Source: Physcomitrium patens
Lineage: Eukaryota; Streptophyta; Bryopsida; Funariales; Funariaceae
Assembly (NCBI RefSeq): GCF_000002425.4
Contig: NC_037264.1
Location: 13,485,023 to 13,549,022, forward strand
DNA length: 64,000 nucleotides
Reading direction: 5' to 3'
The notes below the pieces were generated by a model, which was not told the origin of the DNA, did no database searches, and saw only the letters and a program-made list of their open reading frames with translations. The number at the start of each line of letters is the position of its first letter. Position 1 is the stretch's first letter. Below, piece after piece: positions 22,851 through 35,139 of the stretch. A program made the position numbers and the translations under genes.

Positions 22851-24777
22851 CAACAACATCTAATACTTTGATATTTTTATTTTCATCATTGCAATAAATA
22901 TGGATAATCTTTAGATCTATAAGTTATATTAGGCATTAATTAAGAGTTTTCAACATGGTCAAAATTTATACTTAAAAATAATTATAAAAAAATAAATAAT
23001 TGTGATTAATTTTGAATTTTTTGGAATGATTTGTTCTTAAATAATAATGTTTTGTATTTCCATGAAAATCCATGTCTTAGGCAACATACTCCTATCTCAA
23101 AATACAATAAATGTTTTGGTTTTTAAGGGAGTTTTTCAATTTAATTATTGTTCTAAATGCAACTACATAGACATCTTGCAATGTATAACTCATTTGATGT
23201 ACAAAAGAAACAACTTTTATATATAATAAAAAAACAAAATGAAGGACTTTACATCAATAAGCAAATGCAACAATTGAAAAGTAAGTTTATATTCAGTATC
23301 AACAGCATGATTATATCGCATCTGGCCTTGATTCCATGAATACAAGCAAATCTTGCTACTACTTACAAACAGGTAAACAACACGACGTTTCACGTGGACT
23401 CTCTTGAAACAATATGGCTGATATATACAGCATTCTTCACAAAGACTACGATATGGGTGTGTCGCATGGACATGGATATGCCTTTCAGCAGCCAAACCGA
23501 TTTTGATAAAATTGCATGAAACCCGGTAGTGAACTGGTGGGCGTCAGTGACTCATGTTATCTTCCAAGGTCTCTCAAACATATACGCCATTTCATTGCAA
23601 ATTCTCGTCCTACTTTACGGTTCTTGGCAAGACGGCAGAGTAAAGATGCAGCCCCACAACATTCGATCTCACAAACGGCGTCCCCGTACAGGCTAGAATG
23701 TCTTCTCAACGAGGATCACCACGAGCTTGTTGCAAGAAATGATAACCACGTTTTTCCATACCAGCTCAATTCTGACATCACTGTTACATTGATATCATTT
23801 ATTCTCTTGTTGTTTCAAGCCTCTTTTATTGTACTGCTGTGTTTGTAGTTATGGCATTGTTTTCATCTCTTCAAAAGAAAATACTTTGTCGCTCATGTTT
23901 ACGTGAGAAGTTACTTTTACGTCACAAGGAAAAGTGCCAATGCAATGGGTGCTTTTCGAGTGAAGTCCACATTCATAACAGTAATTTACGGTAGTGCCGA
24001 TAAGTCCGTCCCGATAGCCGCTTCATGAACTAATCACTCTAAAACACCCGTTGATTAAAGCTACGAGCCATAAATTTCAGCGGATCCAGAAATATGGATG
24101 AAGTCAGCATTAGACATGTAGAGTTTGCATCAATATAATGCATTGGAAGCTGAGACGATCAAAGAAAATCTTCAATGCAGCATCTGCTACATTATTGTCT
24201 ATTCACTGTAAAAGACGATCTAAGTTGTGTTTAAGAAAAGGTCAAGGTTTCGTCGAACATCTCTGCATTCAGATGTTTACTTACAGAGATAAATAAACAG
24301 AATATGCTGGATTATTAGACTAGAGAAAAGCACGAGTAGACAGAAGACTGCAATTAGGCAAATACAAATAAGCTTAATGAAGAACCCCCCTCCCCCCTGC
24401 AACGCGGATTTCGAACAGTCAATAAGGCCCAAAAGAACTGAAACCCTAAAAACCTCGATTGGTTTTGAGATCGAAAAAAATACTAGCATTCAAAGGGTTA
24501 TGCATGGAGAAATAATGGATTTGAAGTACCTTAATGAATGGCTGATGCTAATCCCTAGTAATTGTTCAAATTGAAGCGCGAAATCCTGCACAATAGTCTA
24601 AATTCTTCACTAACTTTTCCCCTCCATGACGAGTGGCTTAGGACTTCGTGAGGCGACCGAGTACAAGATGCAGACATATCCTCTTTGTCATTGAAAGTCA
24701 AGATTTCAAAGACTAGAGAGTTAACCTGACATAAGATTCTCTTTCCCCGTCGTGAGTTTCAGGCTTGCATTTATAAT
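22851..24777. other. Intergenic region downstream of SLD5; no recognised gene
   Basis: The first 550 bp are AT-rich. From about 23.4 kb the composition becomes gene-like, yet no frame shows a known domain. A 110-residue frame on the + strand (23516-23848) and several short frames on the - strand are unsupported. The part next to 24777 should contain the SLD5 3' untranslated region. Confidence 0.5.
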
Positions 24778-25592
24778 TCATACAAGTTCGATGCTGTCGG
24801 TCCCTAAAAGACCCCTCACAGGTCTGTACCTAAGGATGTAAAGATCGTTTGGCATCAAATCCACAGTTTCATCGCCTCTGCCACCCGCTCGGCCAACAAT
24901 CAATAGCATCAGTATGAAAAAAGGATTCAGCACATAATTGTTTTAGCTCTATCCAATGTATCAACTAGGAAACTATACCAGATATTCTTACAGGCATGAA
25001 TGGCTTACTTATCGTCGAGTTGAAATGAACCCACAGCGGTTTTACTTCTGCAGAAGACATATGTGTCCAACTGCGGCTCCACGATCATGTCGTTCTCCTC
25101 ACTTGAAGCAGCTTGCTTCACCATCGAGTCATACGCTTTCTCCAACTTTCCCAAAACGGAGTCGTGCATGTGCTTAGACAGGACATCCACGAACTTCTGC
25201 GCGTACTCCTGCTCCTGTGCAGAAAGACGGTCCCACAATTCTGCGGTCCTCATAATGTGCAACGCGAATTTCTCAATTTTCGACAAGCGAACGCGAAGAT
25301 ACGCTCGTAACAGGAACATGAGCCGATTCACGTCCATTTCAAAGAGCGACAGCATCACGTCGTCCAAGCTCTCCGCGTACGCTGCAAGATTCTCCTCCAT
25401 CAGAGCGATCTGTTCTCGGACGCGCTCCACGAGCAACGTCTCGTAGCCCAAAATTTCAGGGGCCGATTTCTCATTGCGCCATATGCGTTTGAGCACCTCC
25501 ACGTCGTTGGGCAAGTCTTGATGGCTCCATTGTCCGCCGTCATCGTCATTCCCCCACAATGCATCCTCCTCGCTGCCGTTAGCGCTGTCCAT
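24778..25592 (-). CDS. SLD5: GINS complex subunit SLD5, two exons
   Basis: Subunit of the GINS tetramer, part of the CMG replicative helicase in the nucleus, needed for initiation and fork progression. Exon 1 is 25009-25592 and exon 2 is 24778-24877. The junction has a GTAAGC donor and a CAG acceptor, and joining keeps frame, giving 227 residues, close to the family's usual 220 or so. The N-terminus is acidic. The family core is residues 51-115, with ERVREQI, a DVNR stretch and the hallmark RAYLRVRLSKIEKF (96-109). A short B domain follows: VEPQLDTYVFCR at 171-182, and in exon 2 YILRYRPVRGLL before the end IELV, matching the family pattern I-x-RY...L(V/I). Without the splice the frame would stop after DDK and lose half of the B domain. 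No other gene lies within 1 kb of the start. Confidence 0.92.
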
Positions 25593-26112
25593 TATCTAAC
25601 GCTTGGGAGATCTACAGCTCCCGTCTCTGTTTCAGCACCACCAGGGCCTCCGAAACCCCAGCTTCTCCGCCCTAATCTAACGCAGAGGGTGCTTGCAATG
25701 CCACGCGCGCCATCCTGTTGCGGCAACAACCCAGCTCTCATTTCCTCACTCACAGAAGCCGCGCCGCGACGCGACGGGACGGGATTTGAAGCTGTCGCGG
25801 ACACTTCACATCCATCACCCTGATTCTAAAATCGGATGAAACACCTGGTATTTATCATCCACGTTCATCCAGTTACCCAATTACATGTTTTTGTATTCTT
25901 GTATTTATTAGTTCCTCATTACGTGTTGCAATAGAATGAATTCCACTACATTTACATATTTTTTTAATAAATATTCACAACAGATTTATCGGATACATCG
26001 AAATTGTTAAATTGTTAAATTCATTAGTGTACTTTTATTCTTCTTCTGATTGGTTATAAAAAGAATTGAACAAAACATTTTTAGGCATATTAATTTGTAA
26101 AGATTTGGTGTA

Positions 26113-26150
<38 letters not shown>

Positions 26151-26328
26151 TTAAAATATTATGTGATGGATATTCTAAATAAATTGATATCATCATCTCA
26201 AAAATAGTAAAATATATATATATATATATATAAGTATTTTTGAAGAAATAAAATTATATGTAATATATGATATATAAGTCTCTTAATATATTCAAAAAAT
26301 ATCTTGATTAATAATAAAAAAAGTTTAA

Positions 26329-26366
<38 letters not shown>

Positions 26367-26390
26367 ATCTATAATAATTTATAATTTAAA
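25593..26390. other. SLD5 upstream region passing into AT-rich DNA
   Basis: GC-rich from 25593 to about 25825 (likely 5' leader and promoter), then AT-rich. Three (AT)n microsatellites occur at 26113-26143, 26212-26232 and 26334-26364. No gene is seen. Confidence 0.6.
26113..26364. repeat. Cluster of three (AT)n microsatellites
   Basis: Three separate alternating AT runs of roughly 20-31 bp within 250 bp, at the border between the SLD5 flank and the retroelement zone. Confidence 0.85.
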
Positions 26391-26726
26391 CACTTCTGCA
26401 AGGAATGTGGGATAACGCATCATTTCATTACACCATGTAAATGTCAAAAAAATGGAGTAGCTAAGAAGATGAATATAACCTTGCTAAAGAAGGCACGTTG
26501 TATGTTAAATAATAGAAGGCTTTAAAAGAACTTTTGAATTGAAGTAATAAATATAATATGTTACATGATAATTTTTTTATCATGCACTAAAATTCAATGC
26601 AAGTTTCTAGAAGAGATTTATAATAATAAGATTAATGATTACTCTAGACTTCAAGTATTTGGATGTTCAGCCTATGTTCATGTCTTTGGTGTGTAAAAGA
26701 AAAATTTGGATTCAAAAGTAAGAAAG
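26391..26726 (+). mobile_element. Ty1/copia remnant (zinc-knuckle-like and integrase fragments)
   Basis: A small fossil. Near 26392-26450 is a gag zinc-knuckle-like cysteine/histidine segment. At about 26620-26700 lies a segment with the copia integrase landmark VFGC-AYVH, which is typical of Ty1/copia and not of Ty3/gypsy elements. Only a few hundred bp survive, and it is cut on the right by a family-1 LTR. Broken and old. Confidence 0.5.
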
Positions 26727-28626
26727 TATCACAAGTATATATATTTATTCAAATAATTACCTTTATATTTAAGTAGAAGTAAGAAAAAATAGATTAATTT
26801 CAAAATATCTTTTAGAAAAGCTTCCTAAAAGCTTCAAAGATGTTGCTTTGACTTTACACGTGTTCGTAATCAATTGATAGGCTAGAAACTTGGTCAACAA
26901 GTTAGCCATATATTACACATGCTAGTAGCTTGTGGAACAAGTCAACTATGTCATGCACATATAGATAACTTGCCTTGCAAATTAAGTCATGTGTCCAGCA
27001 AAGTCAACATGTATTGGAGGTCATATAGAATATTTCCATGTAGCTCTTAATTAGAAAGTATATATAGAAGCAAGAATGAAGCCTTTTTCATTCTTGTCAA
27101 TGCCTTTGTAGTCCATAGTCTTGTTTCAAGACTTTCTAGTCTTCTTGTCTTTAGCAACAGCTATTCTAATTCAATATATTACCATCTTTGAGTGATTTCT
27201 TAGACTTTTCAAGTAACATAAGAGTGTATTGAGATTTTATTTCTTTGAGACTTATGTTTTTGACAATTTAATAAGAGTCCTAATTCATTATTATTGTCCT
27301 GTTTTAGAAGTGACTAGATTATCATAGTTTTATTATTGTATTTTGAAGGTTGAAGATTATCTACCTTTAAATAAATCATTTAATTTTTCAACATTGATTT
27401 TTTCCTTAAAGAAAGCAGATTACTTTTTTTTTGTAGAAATTTTCATTTGATATTAGAGGTTGCAGATTGTCCTTCTCTAATTTGACTTATAGATTTATTA
27501 AGTTATTTGAAATAGAAGGAAAAATCATGGATGCTATATTTGGCAAAAGTGAAAATAGATTTTCAACTATTGTAGATCTTCACAAACTTGTTAATACTCT
27601 TAAAGTGGAAATTTCACATTTATCAATACCAACTACAAAAATACTAATCCTATACCTATGAAAGAAGTTGAAAGTGTATGTTAAGAAGTTGTGTAATTGA
27701 AAGAAGTAAGTAAATCAAACTCACATTTAAATTTAGGAAGTTTTACTTTTACAAGTATGATATAGATAAGGATTAGTATACTCAAGAAGTTTGATTGAAC
27801 GAGATCAAAAATTTGAGGATTTTTGCAATAAGTCAAACTCTATGAAAGCTTGTATTTCTTCTAACATCTTGATGGATTTGCTCAAGTTGGATTCATAAGC
27901 GCACTTCTATCTGAAAGTACCCTCTTTTAGTTTGTACTTTTGATAGAAAAAAATTCAAGAGTCTTATATGATTTGAATTCATTTTTATAAGTATTTACAA
28001 CTATATTTAGAAAAAATGATTAAAAAAATTAGTAAAGATAAATTCTTGTCTTTATGACATGGATCATAGTTAATTACTATATATGTTGTTGAATTCCAAA
28101 ACTTCACTTGCAATGTGGACTCAAATAACAAAACTCTTATTAATCAATTTTAATATGAATTGAAATATAATGTCAAATATTTCTTATTGACAATATTGAA
28201 AGCAAAATCTTTGAAAGAATTTATTGCTTAAGTCATTTCATAGAACAATCAATTATTTAAAAGGTGCTAAGAACAAAGACTTGGCTAGAAAAAAACTAAT
28301 CAAGTAATGATGGTTGCTCTTAAGTTTTTAGAAACTTATTTATTAAGGCTAAAATTAATGTAAATTGATACAATATGTTTTAAATCTCTTATATAGCAAG
28401 AAAAAATTTAATGTTGTTAAGAAAAATTATGCTTATATTGTAGATAAGCTAAGCACATTGCTCAACATTATCCAAAGCAGCAATACAATTACAAAATGAG
28501 GAGCACAATTACCAAAGAAGACAATATATCAGAAAATAAGTTTCTCTAGCTACAATAGAGACTCGTTGTTAGAATCATGTACAATATCTAGTTAAGGTCT
28601 TAATCTCTCTTTAGATGTGATGGTGT
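26727..28626 (+). mobile_element. Ty3/gypsy copy G1 (family 1): 5' LTR plus gag, broken
   Basis: LTR at 26727-27265 (ending TTTTTGACA), followed by an internal region whose gag start (27467-27661) clearly matches copy B at 32348, including the block KIMDAI...DLHKL. The gag similarity runs to about 28620, where family F sequence takes over. Everything downstream (protease to integrase) is missing here. Broken, with several breaks in the part that remains. Confidence 0.75.
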
Positions 28627-29938
28627 TGTGTCATAGTTTAGCTACCATATAAAAATAATGTGTTTATATATTTAATGTATAATTTATTTAGTAACATAGT
28701 GAGAGCCATATTATTGGATTTTAATTAGTTGTAGACTATGGTAAAATTACTACTTTAAAATGAGGTTGTTTAAAATGATTACTATTAAAATTTATATAAC
28801 TTTATTTTCTTTTGATAGTGTCTTTTGAAGTTGGTTTTATTGGTAGTAACTTCATACACTTAGAGTCACCTTTGTTAGATATTGGTGATCGTTAAAGTCT
28901 TATTTTGTTTCTTTTATATGGTGTTTAGGGCATATATTATGTAAATCTTGTAAAGAAAAGAATTGAAAGAGAGATTATGGTAGCAAAAAGAGAGTTTAGG
29001 ATATCTATATAGATGATGAAAATCTCCATTCCTATTGGTCAAAAATCATAGCCAATGGACTTTAAGGAGGCTGTCTGAGGCCATATTAGGGATTAGGATT
29101 ACACTTTCAGGGCATTCGAGCTTTTGGAGGCTAAGGTCAATAATTTCAGATTTTTGGCTATAGTTTTGGTACAAATTTTGAGTCAATTAGAGTTTTTATG
29201 AAGGAGATATAGGTGCTCAAAGTCGAGGTGTCAATTTTGTATCTACTATCACTCTTTTGGGTATAATGCATGCATACACAAAGGAATAGAGGATTGACGA
29301 CTAGGATTGGAGAGAGTACTTTCTTGGCTATAGTTTTGGTATATTTTTTGATGGCTTCGAAGTTAGAATGAAGGAGATATTGGAAGTTGAAATCAGCACT
29401 TGCAAATCTAAGGGTAGTAAGTGACCCGATTCACTAATAATATTTTGAGCTATATCTTGAGCAATTTGATGAGATTTTGGCTCAAAATTTCCAAGAATGT
29501 GTGTAATTATGTTGGTAAACTTTATATATAAATTTTGTGGCATTTGAATTTTGGATTTTTGAGATATAAGGAAAATAGTTTTTGAGTGCTTATAGATTAG
29601 GATTTAGAGCATCTTCTAGGGTTTTAAAGATGTCAGAAGATTAGTAGTAGATTTGTTATTCATTTTTTTTGTGATAAAGCTTAAAGATAGAATCTATGTT
29701 AAATAAAAATTTGAAAAAAATTGAATAGTTGGATCATGAGATATAAATTTTTAAATTTCACAATAAAAACTTCTTTTGTAAAAAAAAAATATTTTGAAGG
29801 ATTTTATTATAATTTAAATTTTTGTACAAGATAAAGAATTTTTTTTGGAGAAACAAGACATCATATATTAGCCAAAGCTAAATTCTTTACAAGTAAGTAT
29901 CAAGTATATTCTCAAATTACAAATCATGCCATATGACA
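28627..29938 (+). mobile_element. Family F repeat (F1), left arm of an inverted pair
   Basis: Non-coding repeat of about 1.3 kb beginning TGTTGTGTCATAG and ending CATATGACA, so with TG...CA-type ends like an LTR. It lies tail to tail with F2, giving a large imperfect palindrome. For example, the block around 29240-29260 (reads ATCTACTATCACTC) is found reversed near 30943. It has replaced or interrupted the gag of copy G1. Confidence 0.6.
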
Positions 29939-29941
29939 ATG

Positions 29942-30290
29942 GTGTCGATTTTCTATTTGCGAATACATTGGATACCTAGATGTAGAGAGTTTAGTTTTAA
30001 CTTATTGGCCAAGCTTTAATAAGTTATTTAACCTTAAAAGTAAAAGACAAATGAATACTACAATATCAAAAAGATATTATACTAATAATCTTTTTTATAT
30101 TTAAGAAGGTTTGTATATAAGGCTTTCTAAAATATTTAGAAATTTTCTAACATTCTTCACTATACCAAATCATAGCTAACCATTTGCTGATAGATTAGAT
30201 TTTCAATAACTTCAAAAGAAATCCACAAGCTCTTCTCAAAAACTCATCTTTATACAAAATTCAACTATAGCTCTATATATCCATCTTCAA

Positions 30291-30328
<38 letters not shown>

Positions 30329-31585
30329 AAGTCTTGGATCCTAAAATACTCCTTTATTTTGCATAAAATTCTCAAGTTATAATAAAATTCCTTCAAAATA
30401 TAATATTCCCACAAAGGATTTCTTCTTTCCAAACTTTAGAAATTCATATCACTTGATTCAACTATTCAGATTTTGCCAAATTTACCGATATTATAGAATT
30501 CACCTTTAAGCTTTACTTTACAAAAATTCAACTATAAATTCGCCATCAATCGTCCGACATCTTAAAAACCCTAGTAGGTACTCTAAAACCCTAATTCACA
30601 AGCACCTAAGTACTATTTTCTTCATATCTCACAACATCAAAGCCCAAATATCAAAAAACTTATATATAAAGTTTAGTAATATAAAAATAAACATTCTTAG
30701 AAGGTCTTAGCTAAAATCTTATCAAATTGCACAAGATATAGCTCAAAACACAACTACTAGTAATTTGGGTCACTTATAACTCCTTATATTCCAAATGCTG
30801 ACTTCAACTTCCAATAACTCCTTTATCCAAGCTAAGAATTCATCAAGCAATATATGTTAAATATAGCCAAGAAAGTGTTCTCTTCAATCCTAATTGCCAA
30901 TCATTTGTTTCTTTCTGTATGCTTGCGTTATATCCAAAAGAGTGATAGTAGATACAAAATCAACACCCTAACTTTGAGTGTCCATATCTCTTTCATATAA
31001 ATTCCAAATCTCTAAAAATTTGTACCAAAACCATAGCCAAAAACCATAGCTAAAATTGCTGACCTTAGCCTCCAAAGGTCGAATGCCTCCGAAAAACTAA
31101 CCCTAATCTCTAATATGGCCTCGGCCAGCCTCCTTGAAGCCCATTAGTCATGATTTTTGACCAATAGGAATGGAGATTTTTATCATCTATTTCCATTCAT
31201 CTATATGGATGTCCTAAACTCTCTTTTTGGTAAAAAATCCCTCTCCAACTCTTTTCTTTACAAGATTTACTCAATATATGCCCTAAATACAAAATTAAAG
31301 AACCAAAATAAGACTTTAAGGGTCACCAATATCTAACAAAGGTAACTCTAAATATTTAAAACTTACTACTAATAAGATGAAATTCAAAGTCACTATCAAA
31401 AGAAAATAAAAGTATATAAATTCTAATAGAAGCCCTTTTAAACAACCTCTTTTTGAGGTAGTAATCTATTCACATCTTATAACCAACAAAAAACTACTAA
31501 TATAGCCTTCACCATATTATTCACTATATTGTGTATTAAATGTATAAGCACATTATTTTCACATGGTAGCAAAATCACAATACAA
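29942..31585 (-). mobile_element. Family F repeat (F2), right arm, with CAATG target duplication
   Basis: Non-coding, 1644 bp, opposite orientation to F1. It is flanked by a perfect 5-bp CAATG on both sides (29937-29941 and 31586-31590). The end at 29943 begins TGTCG and, after about 20 bp, reads GAATACATTGGA, which also occurs near the start of the element C LTR (50.3 kb). The family may therefore be a solo LTR or a non-autonomous derivative of a related retrotransposon. An (AT)n tract lies at 30293-30326. Confidence 0.6.
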
Positions 31586-34500
31586 CAATGAACATATATA
31601 TTTATCTCAATAGTTACTTATATGATTAGGTAGAAGTAGGTAAATATAGATTTATTTCATAAAGTCTTCTAAAAAATTTTTTTAGAAACTTTATAGATAT
31701 GGTTTTGACTTTCCATGTGTTGGTAAGATAGAAACTTTGCCATGAAGTTCACCACGCATTGGTAGCTTATTGAATAAGTTAACTCCATGTAGTAGCTTGT
31801 AGAAAAAGCTAACTATGTGGTATATACATAGATAATTTGTCTTGCAAGTTAAAACATGTCGCTAGTAAAGTCTTCATGTTTTGGAGGTCCTATAGGACAT
31901 CGCCATGTAGCTCTTAATTAAGAGTATATATAGAGGCAAGAATGAAGTGTTCTTTACTCTTATCAATGCCTTTCTAGTCCTTGGTCTTTTTTCAAGTCTT
32001 TTTAGTCTTTTTTTTTTGACAATAGCTATTCTAGTTCAATATATTATCATCTTTGCATAACTTTTTAGTTCCTTTAAGTGACACGAGAGTGTATTGAAGA
32101 TTTTCTTTCTTCGATATTGATATCTTTGATAATTTGAAAAGAGTGCTAATATACTATTTTTATCTCATTTTAGAAGTGAATGGATTATTCTACATCTATT
32201 TTTGTATTTTGAAGATAATAGATTATCTACCTTTAAACAAAAAATCTTATTTTTTAATACTAATCATTTCTTTAAAAAGAGTGGATTATCGCTCTTTATA
32301 GAAATTTTTATTAGAGATTATACATTATCCTCCTCTAATTTAATTTTTTGGATTTAATTGAGTTTTCTATGAAAGAAAAGATTATGGATGCTATTCCTAA
32401 TAGAAATAAGAATAGATTTACAATTATTGCAGATCTTCACAAGCTTATCAACATTCTTAGGGCAAAAATTTCATGCATCACTCATGTCATCTATAGGAGC
32501 ACTACTTCTATACCTATAGAAGAAGTCCAGAGTCTACGTCAAGAAATTGTGTAATTGAGGAAATAAATCAATCAGCCTCACAACCAAATTCAAGGGGTCT
32601 TGCTTCTATAAGCTCAAGAAAGGCAAGAATTAGTATGCGCAAGAAGTTTGATAGAACAAGATCAAAATTTTAAGGATTTTTATAACAAGTTAATCTCTAC
32701 TTAAAATTACACCCTTTCCAATACACTGAATGATTTACTCAAGTTGCCTTCATAAGCATACTTCTATCTAGAAGTGCTCTTTCTTAATTTGTACCTTTGA
32801 TTGAAAAGGATTCATGACTTCTTTATGATTTAAATTCATTCGTAGAAGTGATTATCACTATATTTAGAGAAAGTGATCGAGAATGAGTAGCACAAACTAA
32901 ATTCTTATCTTAATGATAAGGATCATGATCTACCATTACATATACTGCTAAATTCCAAAATCTTGCTTGCGACGTGAATGACAAAGCAAATATTTATTAT
33001 TAATAATATGGAAATCAAATCTTAGGAATAATTTATTACTCAAGCCATTACATGCGATAATTGATTATTTAAAATATTTCAAGAAAAAAGACTTTGCTAA
33101 AGAGGAATAAATCAAATAATGGTGGCAGCTCTCAAGTTTTTTGAAACATATTCATCAAGGCCAAAACTAATGCAAATTGATACAATACCTTTAAAATCTC
33201 TCATAGAGTAGAAAAAGACTCTAAGTCACTGAGAAGATTTGTGTTTATATTGTAGAGAAGCTAAACCCACTGCTCAACATTATCTAAAGAAGCAATGCAA
33301 TTACAAAATGAGGACCACAATTACCAAAGAAGATAATGTGTCAAAAAACGAGTTTCTTCTCTTGCAATAGAAATCATTTGGCTAAAATCATGTACAATAC
33401 CTAATAAAGGTCCTATTTTCTCCTCAAATCCATCACCTTGTTTTATAATAGATGTATATTTAGGACCTAAAAATCACAAAGTCTTTACTGTATTAGATTC
33501 AAGAGCCTCAAACTATTTCATAGATGAAGTTTTTGTCAAAAATCAAAAAATACTTTTAGTCAAGAAAACTAAATCCGTACATGTAGAAGTCATAGATGGT
33601 CATTTGTTGTATTCTGGAAATATAATCTATGATATTATTCCTTTAGATGTAGTAAATAAAGATCATTAAAAAGTAATAGTATTTAATATAATAATATCTC
33701 TGTCCAATTTGATTATTTTAAAATTATTGTGGCTAAAAAAATATAATCCTCAAATAGATTAGATTTCTTGTAACCTTAACTTTTTTTGAAAGTATAATTC
33801 TACATAAATATATTATATCCAAATCTTTACTGATAGGTGCAAGAGCCTTCATACATGCTACAAAAGAATGATCATCTTTTGCTATATATGCTATATTCAT
33901 TTCTAATGGTAAAAAAATATCAAGTGGTATCCCTAGTCAATATCAAGAATTTAAAGATGTTTTTGAAAAGAAGAATGTAGATATTCTTTTAAAGCATCGA
34001 CCTTATAATTAATCAATTGATATGTAAGAAAGAGCTCAACCATCATTTAAACAATCTATAGCTTATCGCAAAATGAGTTAGTTGCATTAAAAGAATATAT
34101 TGATGAAAATTTGGCAAAGAGCTTCATATGCCATTTTAAATCTCCAACTAAGACTCCTATCTTATTTGTGATGAAGAAAGACGGATCTCTATGGATGTGT
34201 ATAGATTATCATGGACTCAATAAGATCATCATTAATAATAGATATTCTTTGCCTTTGATTTCAGGATTTTTTGACCATCTCAATCAAGCAAAGATCTATA
34301 CCAAAATAGATCTACAAAGAGCAGATAACTTAATTTGTATCAAAGAAGGAGATGAATGAAAGAATGCTTTTTGAATTAGGTATAGATATTTTGAATATAA
34401 TGTCATGCCTTTTGGACTCAAGAATGTACTAGCTGCTTTTTAATATCTTATAAATGATGATTTTTACGAGTTTCTTGATGATTTTGTTGTTTGTTATTTA

Positions 34501-34588
34501 GACGACATTCTAATCTACTTTAAGAATACTATAAAATATGAACTTCATGTTTCTTGCCTATTACAGAAATTTAAAAATGTAAGATTAT

Positions 34589-35139
34589 TGTTGTTCTTGT
34601 TGAGTTCAAGTTTTAGTAGACCAAAGCAATTGAACTAATAGAGGTGAGTTCAAACACGGGGAAAGACTCGTTATATGAATTGGATCTATTAGTGTCACAA
34701 TTGATTGTAATCTGGCTATTTGAAATCAATTATCAAACTACAAAACATCAGAGCTTACTACTTTCGTCTTAATTCAACCCATAATCCATTCTACGATTAT
34801 CAATTCAACAATACTTCTCTCAATCACAATTCTTCATAAGCAAATAATAAAAAAACAAAGAAGTAGTACCAAGCTTACTTTGGCTTATGACTCTTAGTCT
34901 AGCTCTTGGCTTATGACTCTCAATCTGGCCCTCGGCTTACGACTCTCAATCTGTTTATCCTATCAAAAGATGATCCGTCGGCCAGCGGATTCCAAAGATT
35001 ATGACCCTTTGAATTCTTAACCATTTATTCTACTAACAACCTATTGTTATCAACTAAACTGCCTAACCATTAGTCTAATTCTTAAGGTTGTCAATAACCA
35101 ACCAATAACTTACCACAAAATTTATTTACCTATTCTACA
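34589..35139. mobile_element. Solo LTR (551 bp) with ATTAT target duplication
   Basis: Inserted in the reverse transcriptase of copy B. The ends are TGTTGTTC and TTCTACA (TG...CA), flanked by a perfect 5-bp duplication ATTAT (34584-34588 and 35140-35144). Removing it restores continuity with related copies at the level of alignment. It holds a 26-bp tandem repeat (GGCTTATGACTCT at 34882, 34908 and, varied, 34934). Not related by eye to the family-1 or element C LTRs. Confidence 0.8.

Noticed and set aside
23516-23848. 110-residue frame on the + strand as a gene
   Set aside because: No recognisable domain and a compositionally odd hydrophobic tail; not enough support to annotate as coding.
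25593-25823. E2F-type site in the SLD5 upstream region
   Set aside because: The best candidate (GGCGCGC-containing) differs from the TTTSSCGC consensus at more than one position; too weak to call.
26113-26364. AT-rich microsatellites as a replication origin or matrix attachment site
   Set aside because: Simple AT repeats are frequent throughout this genome segment, and nothing distinguishes these.
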